A stretch of DNA of 45,377 bases, taken from assembly GCA_036379955.1 (NCBI GenBank), contig DASVFR010000035.1, forward strand, positions 1 to 45,377. Direction: 5' to 3'. This document shows, in pieces, positions 1-8,189 of this stretch. The position numbers were made by a program, and so were the translations under genes. The first letter of the stretch is position 1, and each line of letters opens with the position of its first letter. The DNA is from VRUE01 sp036379955. GTDB lineage: Bacteria > Actinomycetota > Thermoleophilia > Solirubrobacterales > 70-9. The notes under the pieces are model-generated. The model worked only from the letters and a program-made list of their open reading frames with translations. It did not search any database and was not told where the DNA came from.

Positions 1-45
1 GTCCGGCGGACCCGCCCCACCCGGCCTTCTCAGGACATGACCTGC

Positions 46-984
46 CTATAGCTCGGGCAGCTTCTGCTTCAGCTCCAACACGGGGGCGAAGAGGTCGCCG
101 TGCTGGTCTATTCGCTGCAAGACATCGCTGGCTTCGAAGGCGAGTGAGCTTGGGTCTTCGTTGCCGATGGTCGCTTCGACCTCCTCCCAGCTCACGGGGG
201 TCGAGACGGTGGGGCGCTCGCGGGCGCGCAGGGAGTAGACGGCGATCGTCGTCTTGCGGCGGTGGTTCTGGGACCAGTCGACGAAGACCTTGCCCTTGCG
301 CTCGACCTTCTTCATCTTCGAGACGACGAGGTCGGGGGTCTGCTTCTCGAGCAGCTGGGCGATCGCGCGGGCGAACGGTTTAGTGCCCTGGCTCTCGCTG
401 TCTTCGGCCTCGTAGGTGACCTCCGGGTCGTTGAGCGGAGCGTAGACCTGCAATCCCTTGGAGCCGGAGGTCTTGGGGAAGCACCGCAGGTCGAAGTGAT
501 CGAAGAGCTCGCGCAGGCGCAGCGCGACGCGGCAGCAGTCGACCACGTTCGCCGGCGCGCCGGGGTCGAGGTCGAAGGCGAGCACCGTCGGCCGGTCGGG
601 CTCGTCGGCCAGCGAGAGCGAGGGGTGCAGCTCGATCGAGGCGAGCTGCGCCATCCAGACCAGGGTGGGCAGGTCTTCGCAGACGCAGAAGTCGATCACG
701 CCGGCGCGCGGGCCGGCGACGACCGCAGCGGTCTTCACCCAGTCGGGCCGGTGTTTGGGGCAGCGCTTCTCGAAGAAGGCGGCCTCGCTGTCGTCGACGC
801 CCTCGGGGAAGCGGCGCAGGGTCAGTGCCCGGCCGCGCAGGTGCGGCACCATCGCCGGCGCGACCTTGGCGTAGTAGTCGATCGTCTCGCCCTTGGTGAA
901 GCCTGCCTTCGGGTAGAGGACCTTGTCGAGGTTGGTGAGCTTCAGCTCACGCCCGTCGACCTCGACCTGCTGGCTCTTGGCCAC
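46..984 (-). CDS. ligD: LigD-type DNA repair polymerase/primase domain protein (stand-alone)
   Basis: This 312-aa protein is the archaeo-eukaryotic-primase-like polymerase domain of bacterial NHEJ ligase D, without ligase or nuclease domains. In known systems this domain fills or extends broken DNA ends, with a preference for ribonucleotides, together with Ku. Visible motifs are FDLDPG (137-142, two metal-binding Asp), TSGSKGLQVY (172-181, nucleotide binding) and VDWSQN (235-240, third metal Asp). The start is GTG at 984, only 3 nt after the ku stop, so the two genes form one operon on the minus strand. A separate ATP-dependent ligase would be needed elsewhere; none lies in this window. Family assignment is secure; the symbol refers to the domain family only. 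Confidence 0.93.
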   Translation of the reverse strand: MAKSQQVEVDGRELKLTNLDKVLYPKAGFTKGETIDYYAKVAPAMVPHLRGRALTLRRFPEGVDDSEAAFFEKRCPKHRPDWVKTAAVVAGPRAGVIDFCVCEDLPTLVWMAQLASIELHPSLSLADEPDRPTVLAFDLDPGAPANVVDCCRVALRLRELFDHFDLRCFPKTSGSKGLQVYAPLNDPEVTYEAEDSESQGTKPFARAIAQLLEKQTPDLVVSKMKKVERKGKVFVDWSQNHRRKTTIAVYSLRARERPTVSTPVSWEEVEATIGNEDPSSLAFEASDVLQRIDQHGDLFAPVLELKQKLPEL

Positions 985-987
985 GGG

Positions 988-1881
988 CTATTTGGAGCTC
1001 TTGGCCTTGGCCCGCGAGCCGGCGCGTTTCTTCGCGGCCGGTTTCTTCGTCGCGGGCTTCTTCTTCGCCGCCGGCTTGGCCGTCTTGCCGTCCCGCTTGC
1101 CCTTGACCGCGGCGATGCTCTCCTCCAGCGCCGCCATCAGGTCGGGAGCCTTGGTCGGGGCCGGCTCCTCCGTCGGGGCCGCGACGATCTCCTCGCCCGC
1201 GGCCTTGCGTTCGATCATCGCCAGCAGCTGCTCGCGGTACTCGTCGCGGTAGGCCGTCGGGTCGAACTCGCGGGTCAGCGACTCGATCAGCTGCTCGGCC
1301 ATCTCGACCTCGCGCTTGGCGACTTTCGGCGACTCCTCGGGCAACACGTCCTCGAGCTCGTCGGGGGAGACGACCTCGTCGGCGAAGCGCATCGTGGTCA
1401 GGGTGAGCGCGCCGTCGGCCGGACGGATCGCCGCCAGGTGCTCCTTGTTGCGAAAGACGAAGCGGGCGATCGCGACCTTGCCCGACTCCTCCATCGCCCG
1501 CGCCAGCAGCGAGTAGGCGCGGGCGGCGCCCTCTGCCGGGCCGAGGTAGTAGGGGCTGTCGAAGTAGATCGGGTCGATCTCCTCGAGGCCGACGAAATCC
1601 TTCACCTCGATCGCGCGGCTCTTCTCCGGGGCGAGCGCTTCCAGCTCCGCCTTGGAGAGCGGGATGTAGCGGTCTTTGGCGATCTCGTAGGCCTTGACGA
1701 TCTTCTCGTAAGGCACCTCTTCGTCGGTGCCTTCGGCGACCCGGCGGTGGCGGATGCGGGCGTTGTCGGACTCGCGGATCTCGCGCAGCGAGATCCCGCG
1801 CCGGGCCACGGCGCTGTAGAGCTTGACGGGCACGTTGAGCAGCCCGAAGCTGATCGAGCCGCTCCAGATCGCTCTAGCCAT
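988..1881 (-). CDS. ku: Non-homologous end joining protein Ku
   Basis: A 297-aa bacterial Ku that forms a ring on double-strand break ends and recruits LigD activities. The N-terminus (MARAIWSGSISFGLLNVPV) is the hallmark of the Ku beta-barrel core, which runs to about residue 255. The last 50 residues are a Lys/Ala-rich tail with repeated KK-P-A-KK units, like the basic tails of actinobacterial Ku that help DNA binding. An AGGTG ribosome site lies 7 nt before the ATG. It is first of a two-gene operon with ligD-pol and is divergent from the ABC transporter at 2027. Confidence 0.96.
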   Translation of the reverse strand: MARAIWSGSISFGLLNVPVKLYSAVARRGISLREIRESDNARIRHRRVAEGTDEEVPYEKIVKAYEIAKDRYIPLSKAELEALAPEKSRAIEVKDFVGLEEIDPIYFDSPYYLGPAEGAARAYSLLARAMEESGKVAIARFVFRNKEHLAAIRPADGALTLTTMRFADEVVSPDELEDVLPEESPKVAKREVEMAEQLIESLTREFDPTAYRDEYREQLLAMIERKAAGEEIVAAPTEEPAPTKAPDLMAALEESIAAVKGKRDGKTAKPAAKKKPATKKPAAKKRAGSRAKAKSSK

Positions 1882-1928
1882 CGGCGTTCACCTACCCGAT
1901 TCTTCCAGTCGCCCCACGATCGGCGCAA

Positions 1929-1943
1929 GCGCTCCGGGAGCGC
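1929..1943. promoter_or_regulatory. 15-bp perfect palindrome upstream of ku
   Basis: GCGCTCC and GGAGCGC flank a single G in the ku/fetA divergent spacer, about 48 bp before the ku start. It could be an operator or simply a GC-rich hairpin. It is separate from the 52-nt repeat next to it. Confidence 0.35.
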
Positions 1944-1957
1944 GGCAGCCATCTTGC

Positions 1958-2009
1958 GGACGTGCCGGTAGTTAGCCGTCCATATGGGCAGGTAATCACC
2001 GGCACGTCC
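1958..2009. repeat. 52-nt palindromic repeat with central CATATG, copy 1
   Basis: Perfect 10-bp arms GGACGTGCCG / CGGCACGTCC enclose 12 nt, a central CCATATGG, and 12 nt (10+12+8+12+10). A second full copy at 8095-8146 has identical arms, centre and length, and a half copy begins at 45351. This copy lies between divergent genes (ku and fetA), so it cannot simply be a terminator. Confidence 0.9.
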
Positions 2010-2026
2010 CCTGGGATGATGGCGGC

Positions 2027-2683
2027 GTGCTGTTCGAGCTGCGGGAGGTGAGCCTGATGCGCGGCGGGCGCCGGGTCCTCGACTCGGTCAGCGCCGAGGT
2101 CCCGGTCGGGGCGACGGCGATCGTCGGGCCGTCGGGCGCCGGCAAGTCGAGCTTGCTGCGACTGCTCGATCGGCTCGCCGACCCCGACGCCGGGACGATC
2201 TCTTATCGCGGCCGCCCGCTCGATTCCTACGATCCGCTGTCCCTGCGCCGCCAGGTGGCCCTGGTGCCGCAGTTGCCGGCGCTGCTCGAGGGAACGGTGG
2301 CGTCGAACGTCGCTTACGCGGCGGAGTTGGCCGGGAAGCGCGCCGACGCTGCTCGCTGCCTGCGCCTCGCCGGCCTCGACCCTGGGTTTGCCGAGCGCGA
2401 CGTCGCCAAGCTCTCGGTCGGCGAGCAGCAGCGAGCGATGCTCGCTCGGGCATTGGCCCAGGAGCCGGCGGTGCTGCTGCTCGACGAGCCGACCTCGGCC
2501 CTCGACCACGGCACGCGCGACGCGATCGAGGCGACCCTGGTGCAGCTGCGGCACGAGCTCGATATCTCGATCGTCCTCGTCAGCCACGACCCCGAGCAGG
2601 CGCGCCGCCTCGGCGAGTGGGTCGTGCGGATCGAGGAGGGCCGGGTGGCAAAAGCCGGTCCCCTGACGGAGGTATTTGGATGA
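2027..2683 (+). CDS. fetA: ABC transporter ATP-binding protein, FetA/YbbL-like
   Basis: A 218-aa ABC ATPase with Walker A GPSGAGKS (34-41), signature LSVGEQQ (129-135), Walker B VLLLDEP (149-155) and an H-loop His near 187. Its partner, overlapping by 4 nt (ATGA), is a UPF0014/FetB permease. That pairing points to the FetAB family, linked in E. coli to iron export and oxidative-stress resistance. Substrate here is inference. It starts with GTG and has no clear Shine-Dalgarno site. It is first of a three-gene coupled operon with fetB and an MFS exporter. Confidence 0.85.
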   Translation: MLFELREVSLMRGGRRVLDSVSAEVPVGATAIVGPSGAGKSSLLRLLDRLADPDAGTISYRGRPLDSYDPLSLRRQVALVPQLPALLEGTVASNVAYAAELAGKRADAARCLRLAGLDPGFAERDVAKLSVGEQQRAMLARALAQEPAVLLLDEPTSALDHGTRDAIEATLVQLRHELDISIVLVSHDPEQARRLGEWVVRIEEGRVAKAGPLTEVFG

Positions 2684-3459
2684 GCACCTCGATCCACGTC
2701 TCGGCCGGTCAGGTCGCGGCGAGTCTTGCCCTGGTCGCCCTCGCCGCGGCCGTCTCGTTCTGGCGCAAGGCCGACCTCGAGCGCGACATCGGCATCGCCG
2801 CCCTGCGCTCCTTCGTCCAGCTGACCGCGATCGGCTACGCGATCAAGCTGATCTTCGAGGCCGACACGCTCTGGCTCGTCTTCGCCCTGCTGGCGGTGAT
2901 GGTGGTCTTCGGCGCGCTCACCGCCCGCAGCCGGGCGAAGAAGGTCCCCGACGCCTTCTGGCCGCTGCTGGTCGCCCTCGCGATCGCCGGCGCCTCGACG
3001 CTCGGGCTCGTCGTCGCCCTCGGCATCTTCGAAGCGACGCCGCGCTATCTCGTCCCCGTCGGCGGCATGGTGATCGGCAACGCGATGACTGCCTCGGCGG
3101 TGGCGCTCAACCGCCTCGGCGACGAGATGGCCGACTCCCGCGCCCGGATCGAGGCGACCCTGGCGCTTGGCGCCACCGCGCAGGAAGCCGCGCGGCCGAC
3201 CGTCCGCCGCGCCCTGCGCTCGGGCATGATCACCCTCGTCGACTCGACCAAGACGACCGGCCTGATCTTCTTCCCCGGCACGATGGTCGGCATGCTGCTC
3301 GCCGGCGCCAACCCGACCGACGCCGTCCGCCTGCAGCTGATCCTCCTCTACGCGCTGCTCGGCAGCGTCGCGATCGCCGCCCTGGTGGCGACGACCCTGG
3401 CCTACCGCAACTTCTTCACCCCGGCCGAGCAACTGCGGGACCTAGACTCGTCCGGGTGA
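2680..3459 (+). CDS. fetB: ABC transporter permease, FetB/UPF0014 family
   Basis: A 259-aa integral membrane protein with about seven predicted hydrophobic segments. It carries the UPF0014 family pattern: an early basic stretch (FWRKADLERDIGIAALRSFVQL) and the loop before YLVPVGGMVIGNAMTASAVAL. It is the membrane half of the FetAB-type transporter encoded with the preceding ATPase. The start ATG overlaps the fetA stop; a GGAGG site sits 7 nt upstream. The end overlaps the MFS gene by 4 nt (GTGA), so the three are likely translated in a coupled way. Confidence 0.85.
   Translation: MSTSIHVSAGQVAASLALVALAAAVSFWRKADLERDIGIAALRSFVQLTAIGYAIKLIFEADTLWLVFALLAVMVVFGALTARSRAKKVPDAFWPLLVALAIAGASTLGLVVALGIFEATPRYLVPVGGMVIGNAMTASAVALNRLGDEMADSRARIEATLALGATAQEAARPTVRRALRSGMITLVDSTKTTGLIFFPGTMVGMLLAGANPTDAVRLQLILLYALLGSVAIAALVATTLAYRNFFTPAEQLRDLDSSG
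3443..3455 (+). promoter_or_regulatory. Possible leaderless -10 (TAGACT) before the MFS gene
   Basis: TAGACT (3443-3448) stands 7 nt before the GTG start of the MFS gene and inside the end of fetB. No good -35 hexamer is visible. The same arrangement recurs before several other genes here. Confidence 0.35.
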
Positions 3460-4967
3460 CGCGCCAACAGCGCCTGACGCTGGTCGCGACGATCCTCGGC
3501 TCGACGGTCGTCTTCCTCGACTCGACCGTGGTCAACGTGGCGCTGCCCCCGATCGCCGAGGGGCTCGACGCCGGCCTCGCGGGCCAGCAGTGGGTGGTAG
3601 AGGCCTACATGCTGACCCTGGTCTCGCTGCTCCTGGTCGGCGGCTCGCTCGGCGATCAGCTCGGCCGGCGGCGGATGTTCGTCGCCGGCCTGGTCGGGTT
3701 CGGCGCCTGCTCGGTGCTCTGCGCGGTCGCGCCCACGGTCGAGTTCCTGATCGCGGCCCGGGCGCTGCAGGGGGTCGCCGGGGCGATGCTGGTGCCGGGT
3801 TCGCTGGCGATCGTCGCCGCCACCTTTGAGGGAGCGGCGCGGGGCAAGGCGGTTGGGACGTGGACCGCGTGGACCGGGATCGCGACCGTGATCGGGCCGG
3901 CGGGCGGCGGGGCTCTGGTCGGCCTGACCTCCTGGCGGGCGATCTTCTGGATCAACATCCCGCTGATCGCGGGGACGGTGGCGCTCACCCTGCACTCGGT
4001 GCGCGAGAGCCGCGACCCCGACGCCTTCCGCGGCGTCGACTGGTTCGGCATCACCCTCTCCGCCGTGGGTCTCGGTGGGCCGGTCTTCGCCTTGATCGAG
4101 CAGCCGACCCGCGGCTGGGGGGATCCGGCCGTCTGGATTCCCCTCTTCGTCGGCATCGCCTGCTTCTTCCTCTTCGTCCTGCACGAGGCGAGGGCTCGCC
4201 ACCCGATGCTCGACCTCGGCCTCTTCCGCATCCGCAACTTCGCGGTCACCAACCTGACGACGCTCTCCACCTACGCCGGGTTGATCGGTGGCCTCTTCTT
4301 CGTCGGCCTCTTCCTGCAGCAGGTGGCGGGGTACTCGCCGCTGGAGGCGGGCCTGGCGACGACGCCGATCTCGCTGATCCTCTTCTTCCTCTCGCCGCGC
4401 TGGGGCAAGCTGGCCTCGGGCACGGGACCGCGTCTGCCGATGACGCTCGGCCCGATCGTCGGCGGCATCGGCCTGCTGCTCCTGCTGCGGGTTGGCAGCG
4501 GCGCCGACTACCTCGCCGACGTCCTGCCGGGGGTCCTCGTCTTCGGCCTCGGTCTCTCGGCGACGGTGGCGCCGCTGACCGCGACCGTGCTCGACTCGGT
4601 CGAGGAACGCCACGTCGGCATCGCCTCCGGGGTCAACAACGGCGTCTCGCGCGTCGCCGGCCTGCTCTCGATCGCCGTCCTGGGCGCGATCGTCTCCGCC
4701 CGCTTCGCCGCCCTCGCCCCCGGCATCTCGGGCGGCCCCCTAACCGACGCCGCCGCCTCAGCCTCAACCTCCGCCTTCCACCTGGGCATAGCCATAGCCG
4801 GCGCCCTGATGATCGCCGGCGGATTCGTATCGGCCCTCGGAATCGAAAACCCCCGCCGCAAGGTCGAAGCTTTCCCCACCCGCGGCGCCGCCCCCGCCGG
4901 CGAGTGCGGCCACGGAGTCGATGCAGAAAGCTCCGCGCCTGAGCCAGTTGCCACGGAGCTCGCCTGA
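3456..4967 (+). CDS. MFS drug-efflux transporter, DHA2/EmrB family
   Basis: A 503-aa, 14-TM major facilitator. Motif A is GDQLGRRRMF (about 69-78). The N-terminal FLDSTVVNVALPPI block (TM1) and the ALQGVAGAMLVPGSLAIV segment are typical of the EmrB/QacA (DHA2) group, which exports diverse compounds with proton influx. The GTG start overlaps the fetB stop. The last 75 codons switch to C-rich, partly rare codons (ATA, TCA, CCC) unlike the rest. The substrate cannot be told from sequence. Confidence 0.88.
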   Translation: MTRQQRLTLVATILGSTVVFLDSTVVNVALPPIAEGLDAGLAGQQWVVEAYMLTLVSLLLVGGSLGDQLGRRRMFVAGLVGFGACSVLCAVAPTVEFLIAARALQGVAGAMLVPGSLAIVAATFEGAARGKAVGTWTAWTGIATVIGPAGGGALVGLTSWRAIFWINIPLIAGTVALTLHSVRESRDPDAFRGVDWFGITLSAVGLGGPVFALIEQPTRGWGDPAVWIPLFVGIACFFLFVLHEARARHPMLDLGLFRIRNFAVTNLTTLSTYAGLIGGLFFVGLFLQQVAGYSPLEAGLATTPISLILFFLSPRWGKLASGTGPRLPMTLGPIVGGIGLLLLLRVGSGADYLADVLPGVLVFGLGLSATVAPLTATVLDSVEERHVGIASGVNNGVSRVAGLLSIAVLGAIVSARFAALAPGISGGPLTDAAASASTSAFHLGIAIAGALMIAGGFVSALGIENPRRKVEAFPTRGAAPAGECGHGVDAESSAPEPVATELA

Positions 4968-4969
4968 GA

Positions 4970-5062
4970 GCCGGGGAGGGGTGCCCCTCAGACCGGCGGA
5001 TACTCAAAATGCCGGTCCAACTGGACCGGCATTTGTCGGGATGAGGGGCGCCCCTCCCCGGC
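4970..5062. repeat. Nested palindrome between the MFS gene and trpS
   Basis: Outer arms 4970-4990 and 5042-5062 pair at 20 of 21 positions. Inside, 5007-5018 and 5023-5034 form a perfect 12-bp hairpin (AAATGCCGGTCC, loop AACT), flanked by A and T runs. The inner hairpin looks like a bidirectional intrinsic terminator. The outer arms are far longer than termination needs. The element begins 3 nt after the MFS stop. Confidence 0.75.
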
Positions 5063-5070
5063 CCCTGACA

Positions 5071-5084
5071 TAGGCTCCGCATCA
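5071..5084 (+). promoter_or_regulatory. Possible leaderless -10 (TAGGCT) of trpS
   Basis: TAGGCT (5071-5076) is followed by 8 nt and then the trpS ATG, with no Shine-Dalgarno sequence. A -35 box would fall inside the arm of the preceding palindrome and has no consensus. Confidence 0.4.
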
Positions 5085-6080
5085 ATGGCGAAGCCCATCG
5101 TCTTCTCGGGAATCCAGCCCACCGGCCGCAAGCACCTGGGCAACTACATCGGCGCGATCAGGCAGTACGTCGAGGGCCAGGACCGCGGCGACCCGGCGAT
5201 CTTCTGCATCGTCGACCTGCACGCGATCTCGGTCGCCTACGACCCGGCCGAGCTGCGCGAGCGCCGTCTCGACACGGCGGCGATCCTACTCGCCGCCGGC
5301 CTCGACCCCGAGCGCTGCATCTTCTTCCGCCAGTCCGACGTGTCAGAGCACGCCGAGCTGACCTGGCTGCTCTCCGCGGTTACCTCGCACGGGGACCTCA
5401 ACCGCATGCACCAGTTCAAGGACAAGTCGGCCAAGCAGCGCGAGCTGGTCTCGGCGGCGCTCTTCTACTACCCGGTGCTGATGGCCGCCGACGTGCTCGC
5501 CTACAAGGCGACTGAGGTGCCGGTCGGCGACGACCAGCGCCAGCACGTCGAGCTGATGCGGGAGATCGCCCGCCGCTTCAACGAGCGCTTCGGCGAGACG
5601 CTGGTCGTGCCCGAGCTGATCGTGCCCGAGGTGGGGGCGCGGATCATGGACCTGCAGGAGCCCGAGAGCAAGATGTCGACGACCGGCGGCACCGAGGCCG
5701 GCACCGTGCTCGTGCTCGACGAGCCCGACGCGATCCGCAAGAAGCTCGGCAGCGCCGTCACCGATTCGGGGCGGGAGGTGCGCCGCGCCCCCGACAAGTC
5801 GGGCATAACCAACCTGATCGACGTCTACGCCGTCGCCCGCGGGATCGCGCCGGATGCGGTCGAGAGTGAGTTCGATGGCGTCGGCTACGGCGACTTCAAG
5901 AAGGCCGTGGCGGAGGCGGTTGTCGAGTACCTGGCGCCGGTCCGCGAGCGCTACGCCGAGCTGCGCGACGACGAGGCGGCACTGGAAGCGACGCTGGCGG
6001 CCGGCGCCGAGAAGGCGAGCGCGATCGCCGCGCCCGTCGTCGCCGAGGTGCGCGAGCGCATGGGCTTCGGCCCGGCGTAG
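5085..6080 (+). CDS. trpS: Tryptophanyl-tRNA synthetase
   Basis: A 331-aa class I aminoacyl-tRNA synthetase that charges tRNA-Trp. The HIGH-like block is PTGRKHLGNY (12-21), the family block VGDDQRQHVEL starts at 147, and the second signature is KMSTT (196-200), in place of the usual KMSKS. Length fits bacterial TrpRS. The gene is monocistronic or leads into scpA, 32 nt downstream. The context, with Trp-codon attenuation suspected at aroF, makes its regulation interesting, but no T-box or leader peptide was seen upstream. Confidence 0.95.
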   Translation: MAKPIVFSGIQPTGRKHLGNYIGAIRQYVEGQDRGDPAIFCIVDLHAISVAYDPAELRERRLDTAAILLAAGLDPERCIFFRQSDVSEHAELTWLLSAVTSHGDLNRMHQFKDKSAKQRELVSAALFYYPVLMAADVLAYKATEVPVGDDQRQHVELMREIARRFNERFGETLVVPELIVPEVGARIMDLQEPESKMSTTGGTEAGTVLVLDEPDAIRKKLGSAVTDSGREVRRAPDKSGITNLIDVYAVARGIAPDAVESEFDGVGYGDFKKAVAEAVVEYLAPVRERYAELRDDEAALEATLAAGAEKASAIAAPVVAEVRERMGFGPA

Positions 6081-6100
6081 GCGCCATCCCGCCGGGGCGT

Positions 6101-6112
6101 TACGGTGCGCAT
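6101..6112 (+). promoter_or_regulatory. Possible leaderless -10 (TACGGT) of scpA
   Basis: TACGGT (6101-6106) lies 6 nt before the GTG start of scpA in the 32-nt trpS-scpA spacer. The hexamer is a weak match and no -35 is evident. Confidence 0.25.
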
Positions 6113-6850
6113 GTGATCGCGGAGCTGGACCTCGACCTCGATGTCTTCGCCGGTCCCTTCGACCTGCTGATGGCGGTCGTCCTGCGCGAGGAGGTCAGCC
6201 TGCTCGAGGTCGAGCTGGCCGAGGTCGTCGTCGCCTACGTCGAGCACCTCGAGCGTGAGGAGGAGCTCGAGCTCGACGTCGCCACCGAGTTCCTCGTCCT
6301 GATCGCGGCGCTGCTGGAGCTGAAGTCGCGCCTGCTGCTGCCGGGCGAAGAGGAGACGCTCGAGGAGGTCTCACCCGAGGAGGCGGTCGAGGAGCTGCTT
6401 GCTCGCCTGCTCGAGTACCGCCGCTACCGCGACGCCGCGGCCGAGCTGACCAAGCGCTTCGACGCGGCCCGCGGCTACCTCTACCGCTCGGCACCGCTGC
6501 CTCCCGAGCTGCGCAAGGTCGCGCTCGACGCCGCCACGGCCGTCTACGAGCCGGAGCGGCTGGGGCTGGCGCTCGGCGACTTGCTGACCGAGCCGCCGCA
6601 GCTCAGCCTCGACCACATCCGGCCGACGGTCTCGCTGCAGAAGCGGCTCGGCGTCCTGCGTCAGGCGCTCCGCGCCCACGCCAGCATTGACTTCGACGAG
6701 GAGTTCGGCGGTGAGGACCGCCTCACCCAGGCCGTCACCCTCTTCGCCTTGCTCGACCTCTACCGCAAAGGCGAGGCGACCTGGGAGCAGAACGAGGCCT
6801 TCGGTCCGATCAGGATCGTCAAGCGACAGGCGGAGGCGGAGACATCGTGA
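6113..6850 (+). CDS. scpA: Segregation and condensation protein A (kleisin)
   Basis: A 245-aa kleisin that bridges SMC heads in the bacterial condensin complex. The N-terminal block FAGPFDLLMAVVLREEVSLL is diagnostic of ScpA, as are the acidic helix EFLVLIAALLELKSRLLLP and the C-terminal winged-helix segment (VTLFALLDLYRKGEATWEQ). Start is GTG. It overlaps scpB by 4 nt (GTGA), as expected for partners in one complex. The SMC gene is not in this window. Confidence 0.95.
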   Translation: MIAELDLDLDVFAGPFDLLMAVVLREEVSLLEVELAEVVVAYVEHLEREEELELDVATEFLVLIAALLELKSRLLLPGEEETLEEVSPEEAVEELLARLLEYRRYRDAAAELTKRFDAARGYLYRSAPLPPELRKVALDAATAVYEPERLGLALGDLLTEPPQLSLDHIRPTVSLQKRLGVLRQALRAHASIDFDEEFGGEDRLTQAVTLFALLDLYRKGEATWEQNEAFGPIRIVKRQAEAETS

Positions 6851-7419
6851 GCGATCTGGCGCGGACGATCGAGGCCCTGCTCTTCCTCTCGCCACAGCCG
6901 GTCAGCGCCCGCGACCTGGCCGAGGCCTGCGAGGCCACCGAGGGGCAGGTCTCCGAGGCGGTCGAGCTGCTGCGCGAGGACCTGGCCGAGGGCAGGCGCG
7001 GGGTCGTCCTGCGCGAGGTCGCAGGTGGCTTCTCGCTCGCCAGCGACCCGGCCAGCGAGGGCGCCGCGCGCCGCCTGCTCGCCAAGCCGCGCACGCCGCC
7101 ACTGACCCAGGCGCAGGCCGAGACCCTGGCGATCGTCGCCTACCTGCAGCCGGTCACCCGCCCGGAGGTCGCCCGCATCCGCGGCGTCAGCTCGGAGTCG
7201 GCGGTGCAGACGCTGGCCGAGCGGGGGCTGATCGAGGAGACGGGGCGCTCGCAGTTCGGGGCGGCGATCTTCAAGACGACCGAGCTCTTTGAGCGGCTGT
7301 TCGGGTTGGCCGGTCTCGATCAGCTGCCCGATCCGTCCAAGTTCGATCCGAGTCCCGATGACGAGCGGGAGCTGCGCGAGCGGCTGCTCAAGGCGGGGGA
7401 TCAGCGCAGCGAGCCTTGA
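6847..7419 (+). CDS. scpB: Segregation and condensation protein B
   Basis: A 190-aa protein with tandem winged-helix domains (about 1-80 and 85-165). ScpB dimers bind ScpA in the SMC complex. The family block QAETLAIVAYLQPVTRPEVA is clear. Start GTG overlaps scpA, and the stop overlaps the TTG start of rluB (TTGA), giving a tightly coupled scpA-scpB-rluB operon that is widely conserved. Confidence 0.95.
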   Translation: MSDLARTIEALLFLSPQPVSARDLAEACEATEGQVSEAVELLREDLAEGRRGVVLREVAGGFSLASDPASEGAARRLLAKPRTPPLTQAQAETLAIVAYLQPVTRPEVARIRGVSSESAVQTLAERGLIEETGRSQFGAAIFKTTELFERLFGLAGLDQLPDPSKFDPSPDDERELRERLLKAGDQRSEP

Positions 7420-8108
7420 GGCTCGCCAAGTTCCTCGCCCACGGAGGGGTCGCTTCGCGGCGGATGTCGGAGAAGCTGATTGCCGCGGGGCGGGTGAGGG
7501 TGAACGGAGAGGTGGTGACCGACCCGGCTCGCGATGTTGGAGCTTTGGATGACGTGCGGGTGGACGGGGGGCGGGTCGGGGAGGAGGCTCGGGAGGTTTG
7601 GGTGGTGCACAAGCCCGTCGGCGTCGTCTCCACGGCCAAGGAGCCTGGGAAGCGGCCGGCGGTCGTTTCCCTCGTCGCCTCGGAGGCGCGGCTCTATCCG
7701 GTGGGGCGGCTCGACGTCGACTCGTCGGGGTTGATGCTGCTGACGAATGACGGGGAGCTGGCGAACCGGTTGACGCATCCCCGCTACGAAGTGCCGAAGG
7801 CCTACCGGGTGGAGCTGCAGCGGCCGCCGTCGGAGGCGGATCTGGGATGCCTCGCCCGCGGCGTCGAGCTGGACGACGGGCCGACCGGTCCGGCCGAGGT
7901 GCGGCGCCTGGGCGAGCGCGAGGTCGAGATCGTCCTGCGCGAAGGGCGCAACCGCCAGGTGCGCCGCATGGTCGAGGCCGTCGGCAACCGCGTCCTCTTC
8001 CTGCGCCGCGTCCGCTTCGGCCCGATCGAGCTCGGCGACCTCCCCGCCGGCGCCGCCCGCCCCCTAACCCCCGACGAGCTGGTCGCCCTCCGCAGGACGT
8101 GCCGTTGA
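7416..8108 (+). CDS. rluB: 23S rRNA pseudouridine synthase, RluB family
   Basis: A 230-aa enzyme with an N-terminal S4 RNA-binding domain (about 1-60) and an RsuA/RluB-type synthase domain. The catalytic Asp lies in GRLDVDSSGL (Asp100). EGRNRQVRRM (about 170-180) is also typical. It probably modifies helix 89 of 23S rRNA; the exact uridine is inferred from family. Start is TTG overlapping scpB. The last five codons, including the stop, are supplied by the 52-nt palindrome copy 2. The gene shifts from G-rich at its 5' end to C-rich at its 3' end on the sense strand. Confidence 0.93.
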   Translation: MRLAKFLAHGGVASRRMSEKLIAAGRVRVNGEVVTDPARDVGALDDVRVDGGRVGEEAREVWVVHKPVGVVSTAKEPGKRPAVVSLVASEARLYPVGRLDVDSSGLMLLTNDGELANRLTHPRYEVPKAYRVELQRPPSEADLGCLARGVELDDGPTGPAEVRRLGEREVEIVLREGRNRQVRRMVEAVGNRVLFLRRVRFGPIELGDLPAGAARPLTPDELVALRRTCR

Positions 8109-8146
8109 TTACCCACCCATATGGTGGCTTAACTCACGGCACGTCC
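8095..8146. repeat. 52-nt palindromic repeat with central CATATG, copy 2
   Basis: It has the same 10-bp arms, 52-nt length and CCATATGG centre as copy 1. It overlaps the last codons and stop of rluB, so the protein ends in residues encoded by the repeat. Confidence 0.9.
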
Positions 8147-8189
8147 GACGGGGGGCTCTGGGAAGATGCGGAGTTGTGAGGTGGGTGAG

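Noticed and set aside
262..1971. Long plus-strand ORF (569 codons) opposite ku and ligD
   Set aside because: Its protein is Arg/Leu/Val/Asp-rich with no family motifs, and it is antisense to two clear NHEJ genes. It is an open frame caused by GC-rich codon bias.
4968..5084. T-box leader before trpS
   Set aside because: No conserved T-box sequence or specifier loop is visible. The spacer is occupied by the nested palindrome.
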